Notes under the pieces: generated by a model
The model's database searches: none
Seen by the model: the letters and a program-made list of their open reading frames with translations, nothing else
Told to the model about the DNA's origin: nothing
Position numbers and translations under genes: made by a program
Assembly (NCBI RefSeq): GCF_000182565.1
Contig: NW_015971546.1
Location: forward strand, 310,001-374,000
Source: Spizellomyces punctatus DAOM BR117
Taxonomy: Eukaryota > Chytridiomycota > Chytridiomycetes > Spizellomycetales > Spizellomycetaceae
DNA length: 64,000 bases
Direction: 5' to 3'
In this document: piece by piece, positions 48,501 to 61,704 of the stretch
How positions within the stretch are numbered: the first letter of the stretch is position 1
How the letters are laid out: the number at the start of each line of letters is the position of its first letter

Positions 48501-51500
48501 NNNNNNNNNNNNNNNNNNNNNNNNNNNNNNNNNNNNNNNNNNNNNNNNNNNNNNNNNNNNNNNNNNNNNNNNNNNNNNNNNNNNNNNNNNNNNNNNNNNN
48601 NNNNNNNNNNNNNNNNNNNNNNNNNNNNNNNNNNNNNNNNNNNNNNNNNNNNNNNNNNNNNNNNNNNNNNNNNNNNNNNNNNNNNNNNNNNNNNNNNNNN
48701 NTAGTCGCCCCGGTCCCACCATCACTTTAACATCGTCTTCGAATTTGTGCAATTGAAGGCTAAGCAAATCCTGGAATTTCATGTCCGCGGTCATAACAAA
48801 CGTAACACCCGTTGTCTTCATCAGCTGTTTCCAGTGACGGTCCCTGATAGCGCTGCTACGGAGCTCTCCGACCGCTCTCAACGAGGTTATCATGTCTTTG
48901 ACCATCTGATCAAGGCCGGAATAAACATCCCAGGCCTTGATCTCTTTATCCATTCTTCGAAGCTCTTTGGTAAGGTCACGACAGCGCGTTTCCATTGCAT
49001 CAGTGTCGATGGCGGTCCAAAGCGTGGTCCGCCACTCTTCAAACATGAGAGTCACGAGGGAAACAACGTCCCAAACAGACTTGAGCATCCCAATATCCCG
49101 ACGGCAGTCGCCCAGTTGACGGTAAGTGGGTACATTAAGCTCAAACAATTCGCAAGAGTTCTTTAGAGCTTTAGCTTCGTTCTCCATTGCCAACACGTCC
49201 ATGTGGACAATATCAATGAGTTCATACGCTCGTTCTTGTCCAACATCAAACTTGAATGGCGCCTTTTTGCGGAATTCCTCTCTGAAATTATGGTTGCGGA
49301 CTTCGAACTTGTTGCATTTTTGCTGCAATATGTCCACCTCCTTTGCCTGCAAGGGGGCGACGTGGTCCTTGATGGAGACGGAGAGCTTTTTGACTTCAGA
49401 CCATTCTTCGGGAAGGTCGTTCAACAGCTTGTGAGTCTCCTCCGGCATTTCTACGCCAAACTGCCGTAAGAAGTTGATGGTCTTACGAAGCGGCTCAAAC
49501 ATTCCATCAATGCTTAAAGTACGATGTTTAATCGCGTGCAAAAGTCCCATAGCAGACACAAGTGCGTCGTAGTCTCCTTCTTTAATTTCCCGCTGGAGCC
49601 CCTTTTTGTTGATCTTAACAAACTCGTTGAGCTCGTTCAAGCTCGAGATGGCATCGTCTTGAAGATGTTTGGTCAAAGTGTAACTCCACTTTTTAACCAC
49701 CACGTTCAGGGCTTGCTTAAGCGGTCGAGCATCAATGCGGAACCATCCTTGGAAAATCACTTCTGGTTCAATCCCCATGACCTGTTTATGCAGAGACTCA
49801 AACTTGCGAATTTCGTTTTCAAACTTTTCGAGCTTGCTGGGATGCTCTGGTTCGGCAGCTTTTTCCTCATTTTGGGATTCATCATCCCCTGTTTTTTCTG
49901 ATGTCTGGAGGAACTGTTTCATGTATTCTTGGCGATTCTCGGTCCATAGCCAGGTAAATTGATCATATCCATCCTTGTAGACAACACTCTGTTCCATGAT
50001 CTCTCTCACATGTTCCAGAATCAAAGTGCGCAAACGGATCAAGGTTTGATCACGACGCATTTCACCCAGGTATGTCTCGTTTTCCATGTTCATCTGAGCA
50101 AGCTGGCGTGCACGGAAATCATCTTGATCAGAATCTGAGGCGTAGTCTTCATCGCTGTGAACGTCGCTGTCAGAAACGCCATGCCCCGCTCCTTCAGATG
50201 CCTCGTTTGTACCGTTTCCAAGAGCTGCTCCATTAGCAGCGTCTGGAGTGGCTGGAACAGTAGGTAGGTGTCCTTCACCAGGTCCGGCAACAGGCTCTAC
50301 ATCCTTGGCAGGGGCAACGCGGCCCATCAGAGAGGCACAATCGTAAATGTCTTCTAGAAGGTCGTTGATAATATAGGCCAGACTGTCCTCCGCATCTGAA
50401 AATTTCACAAACTTTGTGAGCTCCAAAACAAATGGACTACTTCCAACTTGGTTCTCACCTTCGTCCATGTTCGGTGTAAACACCAAACTCTCACCCTGAA
50501 GCTCCAATTTCGCCTCCAAAAGTGGTCCTAATTCACCGAGTCTCTCCGATTCCATATTCTGAGTGATGTATTCCAGACTGGTTTTGAGCGTCTTCCAGAA
50601 GCCTTCCTTGACTTGCCCATCAATAAACTCCTGGTACCGAATCCATTCCTCAGACTCTTCATTGGCATGAACAACTTCTCTCGTTTGGGCAAGTAGTCCG
50701 TGGATGGATTGACCATCCCGCTTAATGGAATCGTAAACAGTCGATAACCGGGAGTCCTTCTCCTCCAAATTCAATAGCTTCTTTCCATCTTTGCGCTCAA
50801 CCAGCGGATTGGCGCTCCAACCTTTCATAATCTTTTGAATTTGGTTCAGATTGTTCTTCATCAACTGGAGAACAGAGGAAAGATCTCCAACAGAGGTGCC
50901 AATTTGTCCAATGTAAGATTCAATATCGCCAGACGTCCAATTGAGCGTCGTAAGGGCGTGCTCAATTTGCCCATCAATTTGCCGAATCCGCTCTTCAATA
51001 AGCGGTCTCTCCACCTCCAAGACCCCGGTGCGTATACCATTGTAAGATTTGGTAATGTGGTCAAGTTGGAAGATGTACTTTCGGAAAACATCCGATTTGG
51101 AGTAGACTGCTACGGCAGCTGGTGGGGGCTGCACGGTAAGTGCCTCAAAGTATCGAACTTCTCGGAGAAGGGCAACGACTTTGGGATCAAAATTAACCTT
51201 CAGCAGCCCGTCTTCGCGGACGAGCAGTGGTTTTTGAAGGTTGGTTTCTGACTCGTCGGTGATGGTATCGCTCCAGCGGGTGAAGATGCTACGCTCATAG
51301 TTTTCGAGGGTCTCATACAAGCTCTCGTACTTGGTTTTGACGAGGTTGGCATCTTCAGTGTTCATAGCACTGTGATTAAACTACAAAGAGACGACCGTTA
51401 GATATACGCTTAATCTTGAACAATCAAACCAGTACGTACGCTTTTCAGTTTCTCCATTGCTTTGGTGATACGGTCTTTCAACTCATGGACCCAGGCAACG

Positions 51501-53447
51501 GCACCCGTAACAGGGGCCATATTGTAGTGGATTGGAGGCTGGCTCTTATACTTGTTGAAAATTGCAGCCACATCGTCCAAATCATCCGAGTACATATTCA
51601 ACAAAGCAAAATACTTTTTCTCAAAGTCTTGCTGAATGACTGGACGACTAAGCAAACCGGCAAAAGATTCGAGCAGCCGGAAGCAGGAGTTCAGACCAGA
51701 GCAGTCATCAAAACTCTGGCTGAGGATGGTACCCAAGCGACGATCAAGGTCTGCAATCTTTGCATGAAAATGGCCCAAGTCGATTTCAAACTCGTTCAGG
51801 TTGAGATCCAGGACATCATACTTGAGTTTACTAAATGCCCCTAATGCCGATGTAAACTCTGTAAAAATCTGCGCAACCTGCGAACTTAGAATCTTTCCTT
51901 TCGTCCCTCCTATTTCGATTTTCTCCAGTCGGTTGAACTCGATGATTGTGTCAAATAGCTCCACAATCTGCTGAACGCGCCCCAAGAACTTGTCAAGTCT
52001 CGCAAATACAAGCTTGATATCAAAATTCCATGGCCGCTTTGTTTCTGCTGTCTGTGCCTTGTATTCGTAGTACGTCTGCTTAAACACATCGCAGACGCGA
52101 ATAACAACCTTGAGTCGTTCCGCAGCTTCTTCAGGCTCTGAGCTGAAAAGCTCGGAAGGTTGGATGAAGTTACGGGCTTGCTCTATGATGTCATTACAAA
52201 TTTCTTGGAGGACGACGGTGAGACGGGGAGGAGTGTTATAGTACTTGGAATGCCTCCAGATGAGCACGAGGGTATGCATCATGCCAGGGAATACTTGAGC
52301 AAGCTCTACAAAGTCGTTGACCGAATTCAGTCGTTCTACTGCAGGTCGCAAGGCACGGAGATAGGTAGTAATGTCATTTGCCTCATCCAGCGCTGTTAAT
52401 TATCATGTGAGATTGTGATAAAGATTATTCCACTAAAAGAGAGGCAACATACCAGCGACGACTTCATCAAAAATCATCTTAAAAGCCGGGTAGTAAGTGC
52501 TTTTGCTGACTTCTAGCAGCTTTGAGATCTTTTGGATTTTCTCATCAGTCAGTTGCTGATAAATAGATTTCAGATTGGCCGCTTTGGCTGCCCAAAAGTC
52601 AATCTCCACCATAGGGCCTGGATTCAACCCTTCTTCAAGAGGTGCAGCGGAGCTGCTTTTGATCACCTCCTTAATCTGATGTGTCCAGTCAATTACTGCA
52701 GATTCCAAGGTGTGCAGGACACTCCGATCAACATCCGTGGTCAGACGTGCTCCATGCGGAAGGGGAAGCATTGTTTTGCCCTATAACAGTGAAGTTCTAG
52801 CAAGCAACATATACGAAGAACCTGAACGCCCTATCTACCTTCGATTTGCCTGAGATGACATAGACAGCCCCATTGAGTTGATGGAAGTGGCGCAAGACAT
52901 CATTTGCAACGACTTCCGGCCAAGATTCCAAGTTCTTAGGGTTGGTTAAAAGTGGCAAGTAAACCTCTTCGAGTAACACCGAGAGAAACTCCAAAGGGTT
53001 GGCTGACAGATCCCCCATGGTGAGTTCCGTGTCCAATTTCTCCGTGATAGGTGCTCCCACGTTGTGTTTCAAAAAATACACAGACTTCTTTTTAAGAGAT
53101 CCTGGGAAAGCAATGGCTGGGAAGAGATCTTCCTTTTGTGTAAGATAGAAGAGAATAGTACTGTAGTCCTTGTCAAGGAAATCCACGATGGTTTGCCTAA
53201 ATATCGCACCATCAGCGAGTGCAAAGTCCTGTAAATTCATAAATGGTAGCACTTACACATTTTCCGGTGTCATGAGCATCTTCTTCCATTTGTCATTCTT
53301 GACTTTCAATGCTGTGCAAACCTTCTCTTCAAACCATGCAACACGCCCATCGATATGCACGACAGGTGCAGCAGCATCGTCAGCATCTGCATCCTTCCCT
53401 TTCTTTCCAGGGGTAGTAGGTTTTGTGGCCGTGTCTTCCGCCGGCAT
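39583..53447 (-). CDS. Axonemal outer-arm dynein heavy chain, beta type (DNAH9/11/17-like), 5 exons
   Basis: Exons complement(53257..53447, 52839..53196, 52453..52780, 51440..52392, then 39583..51380), about 4540 aa, broken by a gap at 48434-48701. It is the flagellar motor ATPase. N-terminal tail: [13 protein letters not shown]. Linker, then AAA1 P-loop GPAG(T)[11 protein letters not shown]2 [15 protein letters not shown]3 [15 protein letters not shown]4 [12 protein letters not shown], a coiled-coil stalk, AAA5-6 and the C-terminal [31 protein letters not shown] matches the outer-arm class. Three frame breaks, near 47412, 40259 and 40211, each need one extra G in a G-run; I read them as sequencing errors. 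The tail carries an Asp/Ser/Gly-rich insert near 50080-50320. Confidence 0.93.
40205..40262 (-). other. Two frame breaks near the dynein C-terminus
   Basis: One missing G at about 40259 (cgaatgtcatg for cgaatgGtcatg) and one at about 40211 (cttggtctc for cttgGgtctc). Between them the frame reads [11 protein letters not shown], and after the second LGLKGDLTI, both conserved in dynein AAA6/C-terminal regions. Confidence 0.8.
47409..47415 (-). other. Frame break in the AAA1 Walker A of dynein
   Basis: Coding strand reads gctgtacggg; gctGgtacggg would give A-G-T-G-K, the invariant P-loop. Up- and downstream frames are both clean dynein. Confidence 0.85.
48434..48701. other. Assembly gap inside dynein gene, 268 N
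   Basis: The two flanking dynein frames do not match through 268 N, so this size is an estimate. Conserved linker sequence of roughly 90-100 residues is missing between GPGRL and [12 protein letters not shown]. Confidence 0.95.
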
Positions 53448-54256
53448 GACGGACGTGGCGGAACGGCGTAAAGGTCAAACTAACGTGATAATCTCCGTAT
53501 TTGTCGTTGTCGGGAATGTAGGCTATAAAATTGGATGTCTACAACTGGATGGACCAGCATCCACCGTAACAAGTCGTGGGGGCAGATATCGTCCGGCGAT
53601 CTGCAACAGATGGAGGATGAAGAGTTGAATAGAGGACGGGGAGACACGTACTCCGGTATCCCAGCTTGGGATGTGGTAATCAACGCAGCAAGTCCGACGC
53701 GTTCAGATCATGCTTACTAGATGATGCCGCTAACTTTCGACTTTGGGGCTATAAGCGCACTTTACCACCCTTTCATGACTTGGAACTTGTTGGAGCTGGA
53801 GGTAAGAATTTCCACGTTTGTTTGTAAAAGCTGCTCTCCGATCCATGCTCAGCTGCCACAAAAGGGCCGTACTTTTGTCAGTGGTCGGAGCCATTTCCAG
53901 ACAAGGGACGAGTTATTTTTGCTGCACACGCTACTTCAAATTCCTTACGCACAGCTTTTGAATGAGTAGTTGCACTTGTTATTCTATGATTTGTATTGCC
54001 ATGTATAATTGCTTTATCTTAACGGACGCTTTAGAAAACTCCACAGCAAAGGTCCCTTCGTACATAAAATTGAGATTTTATACATATAGTGCATTCCGAA
54101 AATTAAACGTAAGGGGTGCTCGGCACTATTGTAAAGAATTGCCAAATAAAGGTCTAAACTCAAACCCGAATCTCATCTTCTCTGTCTACATCCTTTCCTG
54201 TTGATGGGGCACCAGCAGCAACTGTTGATGGAAATACATCAGATACAATATCAGCC
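53448..54256. other. Region between dynein start and MFS gene
   Basis: Promoter of the dynein gene plus a possible small divergent gene at 53535-53720 and the 3' flank of the MFS gene. The rest holds nothing I recognise. Confidence 0.45.
53535..53720 (+). CDS. Hypothetical 61-aa protein divergent from dynein (weak)
   Basis: ATG-started frame 88 bp from the dynein ATG on the other strand. The sequence has a balanced composition with SWGQISSGDLQQMEDEEL and SGIPAWDVVIN, which looks coding. No family recognised. It may be one exon of a larger gene or chance. Confidence 0.3.
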   Translation: MSTTGWTSIHRNKSWGQISSGDLQQMEDEELNRGRGDTYSGIPAWDVVINAASPTRSDHAY

Positions 54257-56312
54257 TTAAAAAGGAACCAATGTCGTCGCACCTTTATCATCGGGCAAAG
54301 GTAGATTCTTCATTGCCAGCAGGCATCCAAATATTGGTATCAACACACAGAGCGACACAATATTGATTCTCTTTGTAACATATGTGTAAGCATCGCTAAT
54401 ACCGGGATATTCTGCCAAAGATTCGCGGGCGAAAGTGACGTCCCCAAGGATCTCTGATAGCGCATCTGCAGGAATCCCATTGGCGGCAAGTTGGTTTGGC
54501 ATCATGTTGGTCCACATAGATCCTGCAATGGCGCTGCCGATGGCGCCTCCGATTGCCGCGATACTGAGATATATGCCTGTAACGATACCAACATCTAAAT
54601 TTGCAATGGTGAGCCAAAACATTGAACGGACAGGTTCAGCGGTAACGAAGCACCAACCTTGATGAGGGACAGCGGCCTGCGCTCCAACCTGCGTGGCACA
54701 GGTAATCATCCCAGCACCTAACCCAGCCAGAATTTGCGAAAAGACAATTTCGACCGCTGCGTTCTCGGGACCTCTGAAGTTCACCATCAAACCGTTGCCA
54801 ATCATATTGATTGCGACGCCAATATATGCCCAAATGAGAAATCGTTTATGGAACTTCATGACAAGACCGAGAAGAATGGATGACCCCACAGAGGCAAACA
54901 TCCAGCCGTTCGTGATCCATTGCGCCTTGTCAAAGTCAATTCCACGAGTGAGGTAGAGATAGGACGTCAGATATGAGTTGTACAGGAACCACGACATGAA
55001 GATGAAGAAGACAGATAGGAGACCGCCAAGGACGGTACGGTTTTTGATCATTCGAACAGGAACGATGGGGTATGTGGCAAAGTACTTTTCCCAAAAGATG
55101 AGTAGTACGTGCAGAACGACACCAGAAACGATCATTGCAATAACGGATCCTACGGAAATCATATTACGGTTAGACACCGGGGGCAAGCATGCAAAAATCA
55201 AGTGACTCCAAGCATACCACTTCTCCATCCGTCGTCGTAAGATGTCGCTCGTAGCAGCGGGAACAGTATCAAAGACCATGCACCGGCAAGCAGAAGCACA
55301 CCGACGAGATCCATTCCCATAACCAACTCCATAACAAAATTCTTATTCCATTGGATAGCCGGTCGGACTTTGCCGAGTTTTTTTGCTTTGTGCTCAGCAT
55401 GCCACAGTCCACCGATGACCAGAGCTGATACGACGGGCATGAGGATGATCATTATACCCATGGTCCAGCGCCAGTTGTCGGGAAGGAAGGCAACAGCATA
55501 GATGGGTCCAACCCAGGCGTTGATGATGAAGGGAAAGTCGGGGAGAGATGATAGAAAACCGCGATTGGCAAGTGTAGTGGTATCTGGAAAGCATCGTTGA
55601 ATGAGTCAATACTTAAATGCCCTGACAGGTGTACGGACATCCGACAAAAAGATAGCTTACCAGCGATGATCAGCTGTTGCATCATGTAGATACCGGATGT
55701 TCCGATGCTATACAAAACAGATGCTCCCTGTATCCAGCAGAAAATATAAGCAAAGCGAGATTACAGCAGGAATCGGCGGGCAATTTAACTCACCGCAAAT
55801 CCTGAATAGTTTGTTACAAGACACATTGTAATGTATCCCACGATATAGCACACCAGACTAAAAATATAGGCTTCCATACGTCCGAATGTATCGGCAAGTT
55901 TGACGATGGGGAACTTGGATACAGCGTTGATAATTTGGTTGATGATTGGAAGGACGGTTAGCATGGAGTGGGCGGAGAAGGAACTTGTGATAAAAGGCTC
56001 GAGTGTCCAGAATGATTGTCCGTCAAGACTGGAGATGTATGCAACTAATAAAAGACTACAACAGCGGAGAGACATGAGCTATGGGCAATACACAGCCAAA
56101 ACAGCCCATATTGTGACTGTGTTGGTCGCGCTGTATTTTCAGCAGAAAATCTCTTACCCAATGTACATGACCCAAAAGTCTACCTTGCCAAAGGCGGTCT
56201 TGATGGCCTCTACATTTTTGACACCAGCTTGCGTGGGCACTGGTTCACTGGATGTCGAATCCGTGTCAACCATGACTTTGGAGGGTGCATGTTGAAGAGT
56301 TGCTTCCGACAT
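54257..56312 (-). CDS. MFS transporter, siderophore-iron (ARN/SIT) type, 6 exons
   Basis: Model complement(join(54257..54594, 54658..55149, 55218..55583, 55661..55727, 55794..56055, 56158..56312)), 559 aa; introns 63-102 nt, phases exact. An in-frame ATG at 56390 would add 26 residues. Fourteen membrane segments are expected. Family marks: YISSLDGQSFWTLEPFITSSF in helix 1, KLADTFGRMEAY (MFS motif A), DTTTLANRGFLSSLPDFPF, and AAVPHQDVGIVTGIYLS with GGAIGSAIAGSMWTNMMP near the end, as in ARN/SIT siderophore importers. It probably imports ferric siderophores by proton symport; the substrate is unproven. Confidence 0.88.
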
Positions 56313-57065
56313 GCTTGCAGACAGCAAAGGCTCAAGACTGGAGCGAGGACTGGGAGCTTGAACTTGGGAGGACCGAGGGTATCTCATCAACTGACCATGT
56401 ATTTATAAAGGATTTCAAAAGTCCCCTTTTCTGGTTTGAAAAGCAAGTAAATGCTCTATTTATTAGATGGTTTATATGGTTTTTTATTTGCAACTCCCTG
56501 CTAGAGCGGGATGAAGATGAAGTCTGAGGATTGGAGAGTAACTTCCGATCACACATCTTTTTTCAATCGGAAGTCTGTCCGGTTTAAAGCTGAAATCCAG
56601 TTGGGCAACGCGTCCGAACGGAAGCCGTCCAATCCGGAATTAAATTTAAAGTTTCGCTCACAAACTTAAACCCGTAATTACATTCACGCGCTAACCTTAA
56701 ATTCCGATCGCCGGAAAAGTGCCGGGGGGTTTCCTGCAAAAGAACTGCCTTCACACGGCCCCGCCCATCATCCAATGGGTTGAGTACGCCAATTTCTGAG
56801 TAAGCGTGGCGTGTAAACGGTCAGGCGGATTGTTTGAAAAGGACCAACACTTTGGAAAAAACCTGGCTGAGCAAGGGGGGCCTGGGATTTACAAGTACTG
56901 CTCCTAGGGGACCTCCCAAGGATACAGGTTATAACTTGTTTTGGGCGCTGGATAGCAAAGATTACCCGCCCGCCATTCGCACATCTATCTGTCCATCTGT
57001 CCAGGATATATAGAATATGATACATGTCCAAATTATATATGACACACTTTCTAGATTACAGTGTT
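56313..57065. other. Intergenic region
   Basis: Promoter of the MFS gene and 3' flank of the ABCB gene. No gene or RNA recognised. Confidence 0.5.
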
Positions 57066-60000
57066 CTAGCTGGTCCCTCTCATGTCTATCGTTTGCTGCT
57101 CAACCATAGCCCAATATTTTCCTTTGATTGTCATGAGTTCTGCATGCGTCCCCTGCTCCGCGACCTGGCCCTCCTCGAGAACAAAAATCTGATCAGCATG
57201 TTGCACGGTCGAAAGGCGGTGTGCGATAGCAATAGTCGTACGGCCAATGCAAGCCTTGGATAATGCATCTTGGACGAGCTTTTCGTTTTCAGAATCTAGC
57301 GCAGATGTTGCTTCATCCAAGAGGAGAATCTATAGGACAAAATTTACAAGGTTGTTATGATCGCGGTTTCCAACTTGAATTCAGAGTGATAAAAATCACG
57401 CTAAAGGTACTACTTGCCTGTGGGTCGCGAATTAATGCTCTTGCGATTGCAATCCTTTGGCGTTGTCCCCCACTTAACCTTGCACCCTTTCCCCCACAGT
57501 CTGTGTCATATCCATCTGGCAAGGACATGATAAAGTCATGCATGCCAACGTCTTTGCATACCCTAATCACATCATCCTGCGTCGCATCGTCCCGATCTGT
57601 GCCAAGAAGGATATTGAAGGCGATGGATCCTTGATAAAGCGCCGGTTCTTGGTTCACCAGTGCAATGCGATGGCGATGAGAGCGAATAGGTAGTGTAGAA
57701 ATTGCTTTGGAGTCGACCAGGATTGTTCCACTTGAGGGATCATAAAAGCTGAAAATCGTCATAAATAAGGTGAGGTCTCGCAGATTTTCAATATGAACGA
57801 GGTGGCACACTCACCGCTCGATAAGGCCAAGAACAGTGCTCTTCCCACATCCGCTCCCGCCCACGAGCGCACAAAAAGATCCAGCCTCAACCCGTAAACT
57901 TAGCCCTTTTAGCACCTCGGTGTCGGGGTTGGTGGGGTAGCTGAACCGTACATCATTTAGCTCGACACTACCAGCTCCTGCCACTTCGTTATAGAGTGAA
58001 TTGCTTGTGTCAGATTCGGTGTCAATTTTTGGCCGCATGTCCAGTATACGAAAGATGTTGACCGCTGCGAGCTTGGCTTTGGTGATATCAGGAGCCAATG
58101 AAAACATTTGACCACACGTTTGTGCGCTGAAGAGAAGTGCCGGTAGGACGACAAAGAGCTGTTTTGAAGTTGCTTCCCCTTGACTAACGAGCCGTGAACC
58201 CCACCTTTAAATACGGTTGTCTGGTTAATCAATGAGGACTTGCAGTATACGGAATATCAGAGTTTCATTAACTCATTACCAGTATGCAAGTCCATAGAGA
58301 AGGTAGGAAACCGTATATGCGAATGCCAGCCAAAAGTTCCCCTTCATAATGGTGCGCAAACACCCTGCATAAGCTTCGCGCAACAGTGAACGGTATTGGC
58401 GAAGGACATCCGCCTCCCTTCCGAGGGCTGCCACAGTTTGAATGGCTCCGACAGCTTCACTTGCAATGGCAGACGATCGGACATATGCTGTTTGGTGCAG
58501 TTCCTAATGGAGTCCAAGTTTGATTAAGAAAGGTAACACTTGCTCGTTCACCGGAATGGAAACGCACATAGAAATCCTCCACGATTTTCACCCGAAGATA
58601 CCCAGCACACAACATCACCGGAACAGCCGTAAGAATCACAATTGCAATCTTCCATGACACAACGAGTGCCAGCACGACAGAAATAATCATATTCGTGCTA
58701 ATGGAACAGACAGTGCCAATAACAACGCCAGTAAGGCCGCTAAAATGGTTGCCATCCGAGTCGAGGGTGGCAGTGATGGTGCTGGGCGAGGTTTCCGCTG
58801 ATTCAAAGAACTCGATATCCTGACGAAGCAGATTGCTGGTAGAAGGTTTGTCAGGGTTGGAAAACACACCGCTGGTGGTTAAAGTTTAAGAGCATTGTAA
58901 GAATATCGTACCGAATTACTTTGGCTCGCACGCGATGTACCATAGTTTCCGAGACCCAACCGAACGCAGCTCCACTAACAAAGTAGGCAACAAACTGTGC
59001 AACGCCGAAGACGAGAAACACTGGGATACAGAAAAGAAGAGTTTCGTAAAAACCCCATCATAGACTTATGCGTGACAGAAAGCTTACGAGCACTATAAAA
59101 CTTTGCTCGACTGAGAACATGATCGGGATCTCCGTCCAAGCTCAAAGAATCAACCAAGTTTGCAAACAACACTGCTTCCACTGACGAGGCGCTCCCAATA
59201 ATTACGGATGCTAAGTGTAGAGGGTTAGAACGCAACACTACAGAGGATTAGGAAAGAGTAACATTACCCAGAAGGCCAATGATGATCCACTTTGTTTCGG
59301 GACTGCTCATCCTCGCCACACGTCGCATTAGCTTTGAGGTACCAATACGCCCAATCTTGTTTCCCAATCCTGGTTGATTTGCTTCTTTGTCTACTTCCAA
59401 GATCTTGCAATCAGTTTCATCTGGCTCTTTTACAACGGTAATCTCATCCGTGCTTGCTGATGCTTCGAATGTGTGGAGAATTTTATTGATAGAAAGGTCC
59501 CCATCATCGTTCAAGCCGGAGGCTGAAAAAGACTGAGCCTGCACAAGGTCATAGTATGCTCCCTGACGGCGCATAAGCTCATTATGCGTTCCTTGTTCCA
59601 CAATTTTGCCGTTAGACATGACCATAATGTTATCCGCATTCTTCACTGTCGCCAGGCGGTGTGCAACAACGACTGTTGTCCTTTGCTTTGAAACACGATC
59701 TAGTGCCTGCTGGACCAGTCTTTCACTGCGAGAGTCGAGTGCAGATGTTGCCTTGTCAGAGTTGGAATAGTTGTTTTGATTAAATGTGAAGAGAAAGTGA
59801 ATTCCCCCGTGGCAAACAAGATCATTACCTCATCTAATAGAAGGATTCTCGGATTGCCAACCACTGCCCTAGCGATAGCAATCCTCTGCTTTTGCCCTCC
59901 ACTTAACCCAGCTCCTCCTTCGCCGACAATCGTCTGGTAGCCTTGGGGTAATCCCTTGATGAACTCGTCCACATTCGCAATTTTTGCTGCTTCCAAACAC

Positions 60001-61704
60001 ATTTTTTCCTTGAATTCTGCAGATGCATTTGCAAAGGGTGTATTTATGAGTCCGTGCCCAATGTTGTCAAGAATCGACGCTTGGAAGAGCGTGGGGGTTT
60101 GCATCACGACTCCCATGTGGCGGCGGACACTGTGAACGTTCAAACGTGGGAGTGGTTGATGATCAAGTAAGACAGTCCCGTTAACAGGATCGTAAAACCT
60201 TTGTAAAAGGGATACTAATGGGATGAACGAACTCGGTGATGAGTATCATGATCCCAATCAAAGACCAAGCGAAACGATGTACAGACCAATGGTTGACTTT
60301 CCCGAACCCGAAGCCCCTACAATAGCAGTAATCTTTCCAGGTGGTATTTTCATCGAGACACCATCCAACACGGTAACGTCTGGCCGACTTGGATAGACAA
60401 ACTTTACACTTTTCAGTTCCATCTCACCCAGACAGTCTGTCACCGGTGTGCCAGCGTTGGGCGAAGAGTCGATAGCGGGCGTTCGATCAATGGCGCTAAA
60501 TAGGCGACTGCCGGCGGCCGCGGCGAAGGAAAACGTCTGAATAAATGGTGCAAATTCGCCGACTACAAGGGAACCTGTTCGATAAAGTACCCAACGTCGT
60601 CAACCACCACCTCAGCAATAAAAGGCCGCCATACAAAGGAGTTGCATTATGTAACTTACTATCCAGGACTAGAAAAATAACTGTATACACCGTTCCTGCA
60701 CCCTCCACGCTGTCTCGCACAATCATTTCCGCCCCCTGCCAGAAAGCCAACGCATTCCCGCAATAAGCGACGAAAAATATGCCACCCAACATGACGGCAC
60801 CGGCGACTGCTTTCTTTACCCCCCATTTTTTTCCTATATCGAGATACCCAGTGTATGCACCAGCAAGCCTGTTTTGCGAGTTAAAGGCTTGGACAACACG
60901 GATATTCGAAAACATTTCTTCCGCCAACGACCCGGCGTTGGACTGGCAGTCTGATGCACGAATTGCATATTTCTCAATGAAATTGGTGCAGAGCGTTACA
61001 ACGAGAGTGAAAGCGGGGACAACACAGAGGAGTATGGCGGTCAGACGGGCGTTCTTGGCGAATCCCACTGCAAAGGCTGAGATCAAGTATGCGATGGATT
61101 GCAGGTAAAGTCCGACCTTTTCTGACGTTCCGTTTTGAATTGTCTGAATGTCGGCCGTCATACGGTTGGTAACTTCACCGGGGGTCGTTGTATCAAAGTA
61201 TGCAATATCCTGACCTAATGTTGTCTTCAAGTACTCTTCCCTTAGCTTTCGAGTGATGCGCTCTCCAATCATGCTCCAGCACACTGAGCAGATGTAAGTA
61301 AAGAGGAAAAACGCAATTGTTACACCTAAGAGGATGCGGAGCTTCAAATTGACAGTGTTTTTGAAGTTGGTCGAAGCTTCTGGCGATAGCGGTTCGCCTT
61401 CTTTGATTTCTGCAAACTCGTTGATCAGTTCCCCAAAAACGATTCCCAAGATGGGAAGGGGTGGCCCGGCGGCTAGTCCAGAGAGGGTTCCTATGAGGAT
61501 GAGGAAGTAGTCTGTGGCTGTCGAGTACTTGAATAAACGGAGGTAGCCGAATCGCCCAGCGCCGGAAGTATCAAGACTTTGCAGCGAGTCTTGCTGCTGT
61601 CGAACAATTTCTTGCTCGCCATTAATAGAGACTGGATTGATTTTAATATCTATTGGAGCATTGGCAGAAGGAGGAAAGGACGATGCAGATTTTGAGTCGT
61701 CCAT
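57066..61704 (-). CDS. Full-size ABCB (MDR/P-glycoprotein-like) transporter, 11 exons
   Basis: Model complement(join(57066..57329, 57418..57748, 57815..58204, 58280..58503, 58568..58835, 58912..59020, 59088..59210, 59268..59751, 59829..60214, 60287..60574, 60660..61704)), 1303 aa, phases exact. Layout TMD1-NBD1-TMD2-NBD2. NBD1: Walker [10 protein letters not shown], signature LSGGQKQR, Walker B ILLLDE then ATSALDSR, His AHRLATV. NBD2: [37 protein letters not shown]. Both sites look competent. TMD1 has [16 protein letters not shown]2 [11 protein letters not shown]. Role: efflux of hydrophobic compounds or peptides. Intron 10 (57330-57417) starts GC instead of GT. Confidence 0.95.

Noticed and set aside
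40199-53000. Many plus-strand frames of 60-190 codons antisense to dynein
   Set aside because: They are shadows of the dense coding sequence opposite; none has a domain or splice support.
53197-53260. A 28-30 nt intron after dynein exon 1
   Set aside because: It needs a very short intron and leaves extra residues. A 60-nt intron ending tatttag at 53197 closes the frame and gives [12 protein letters not shown], the expected spacing.
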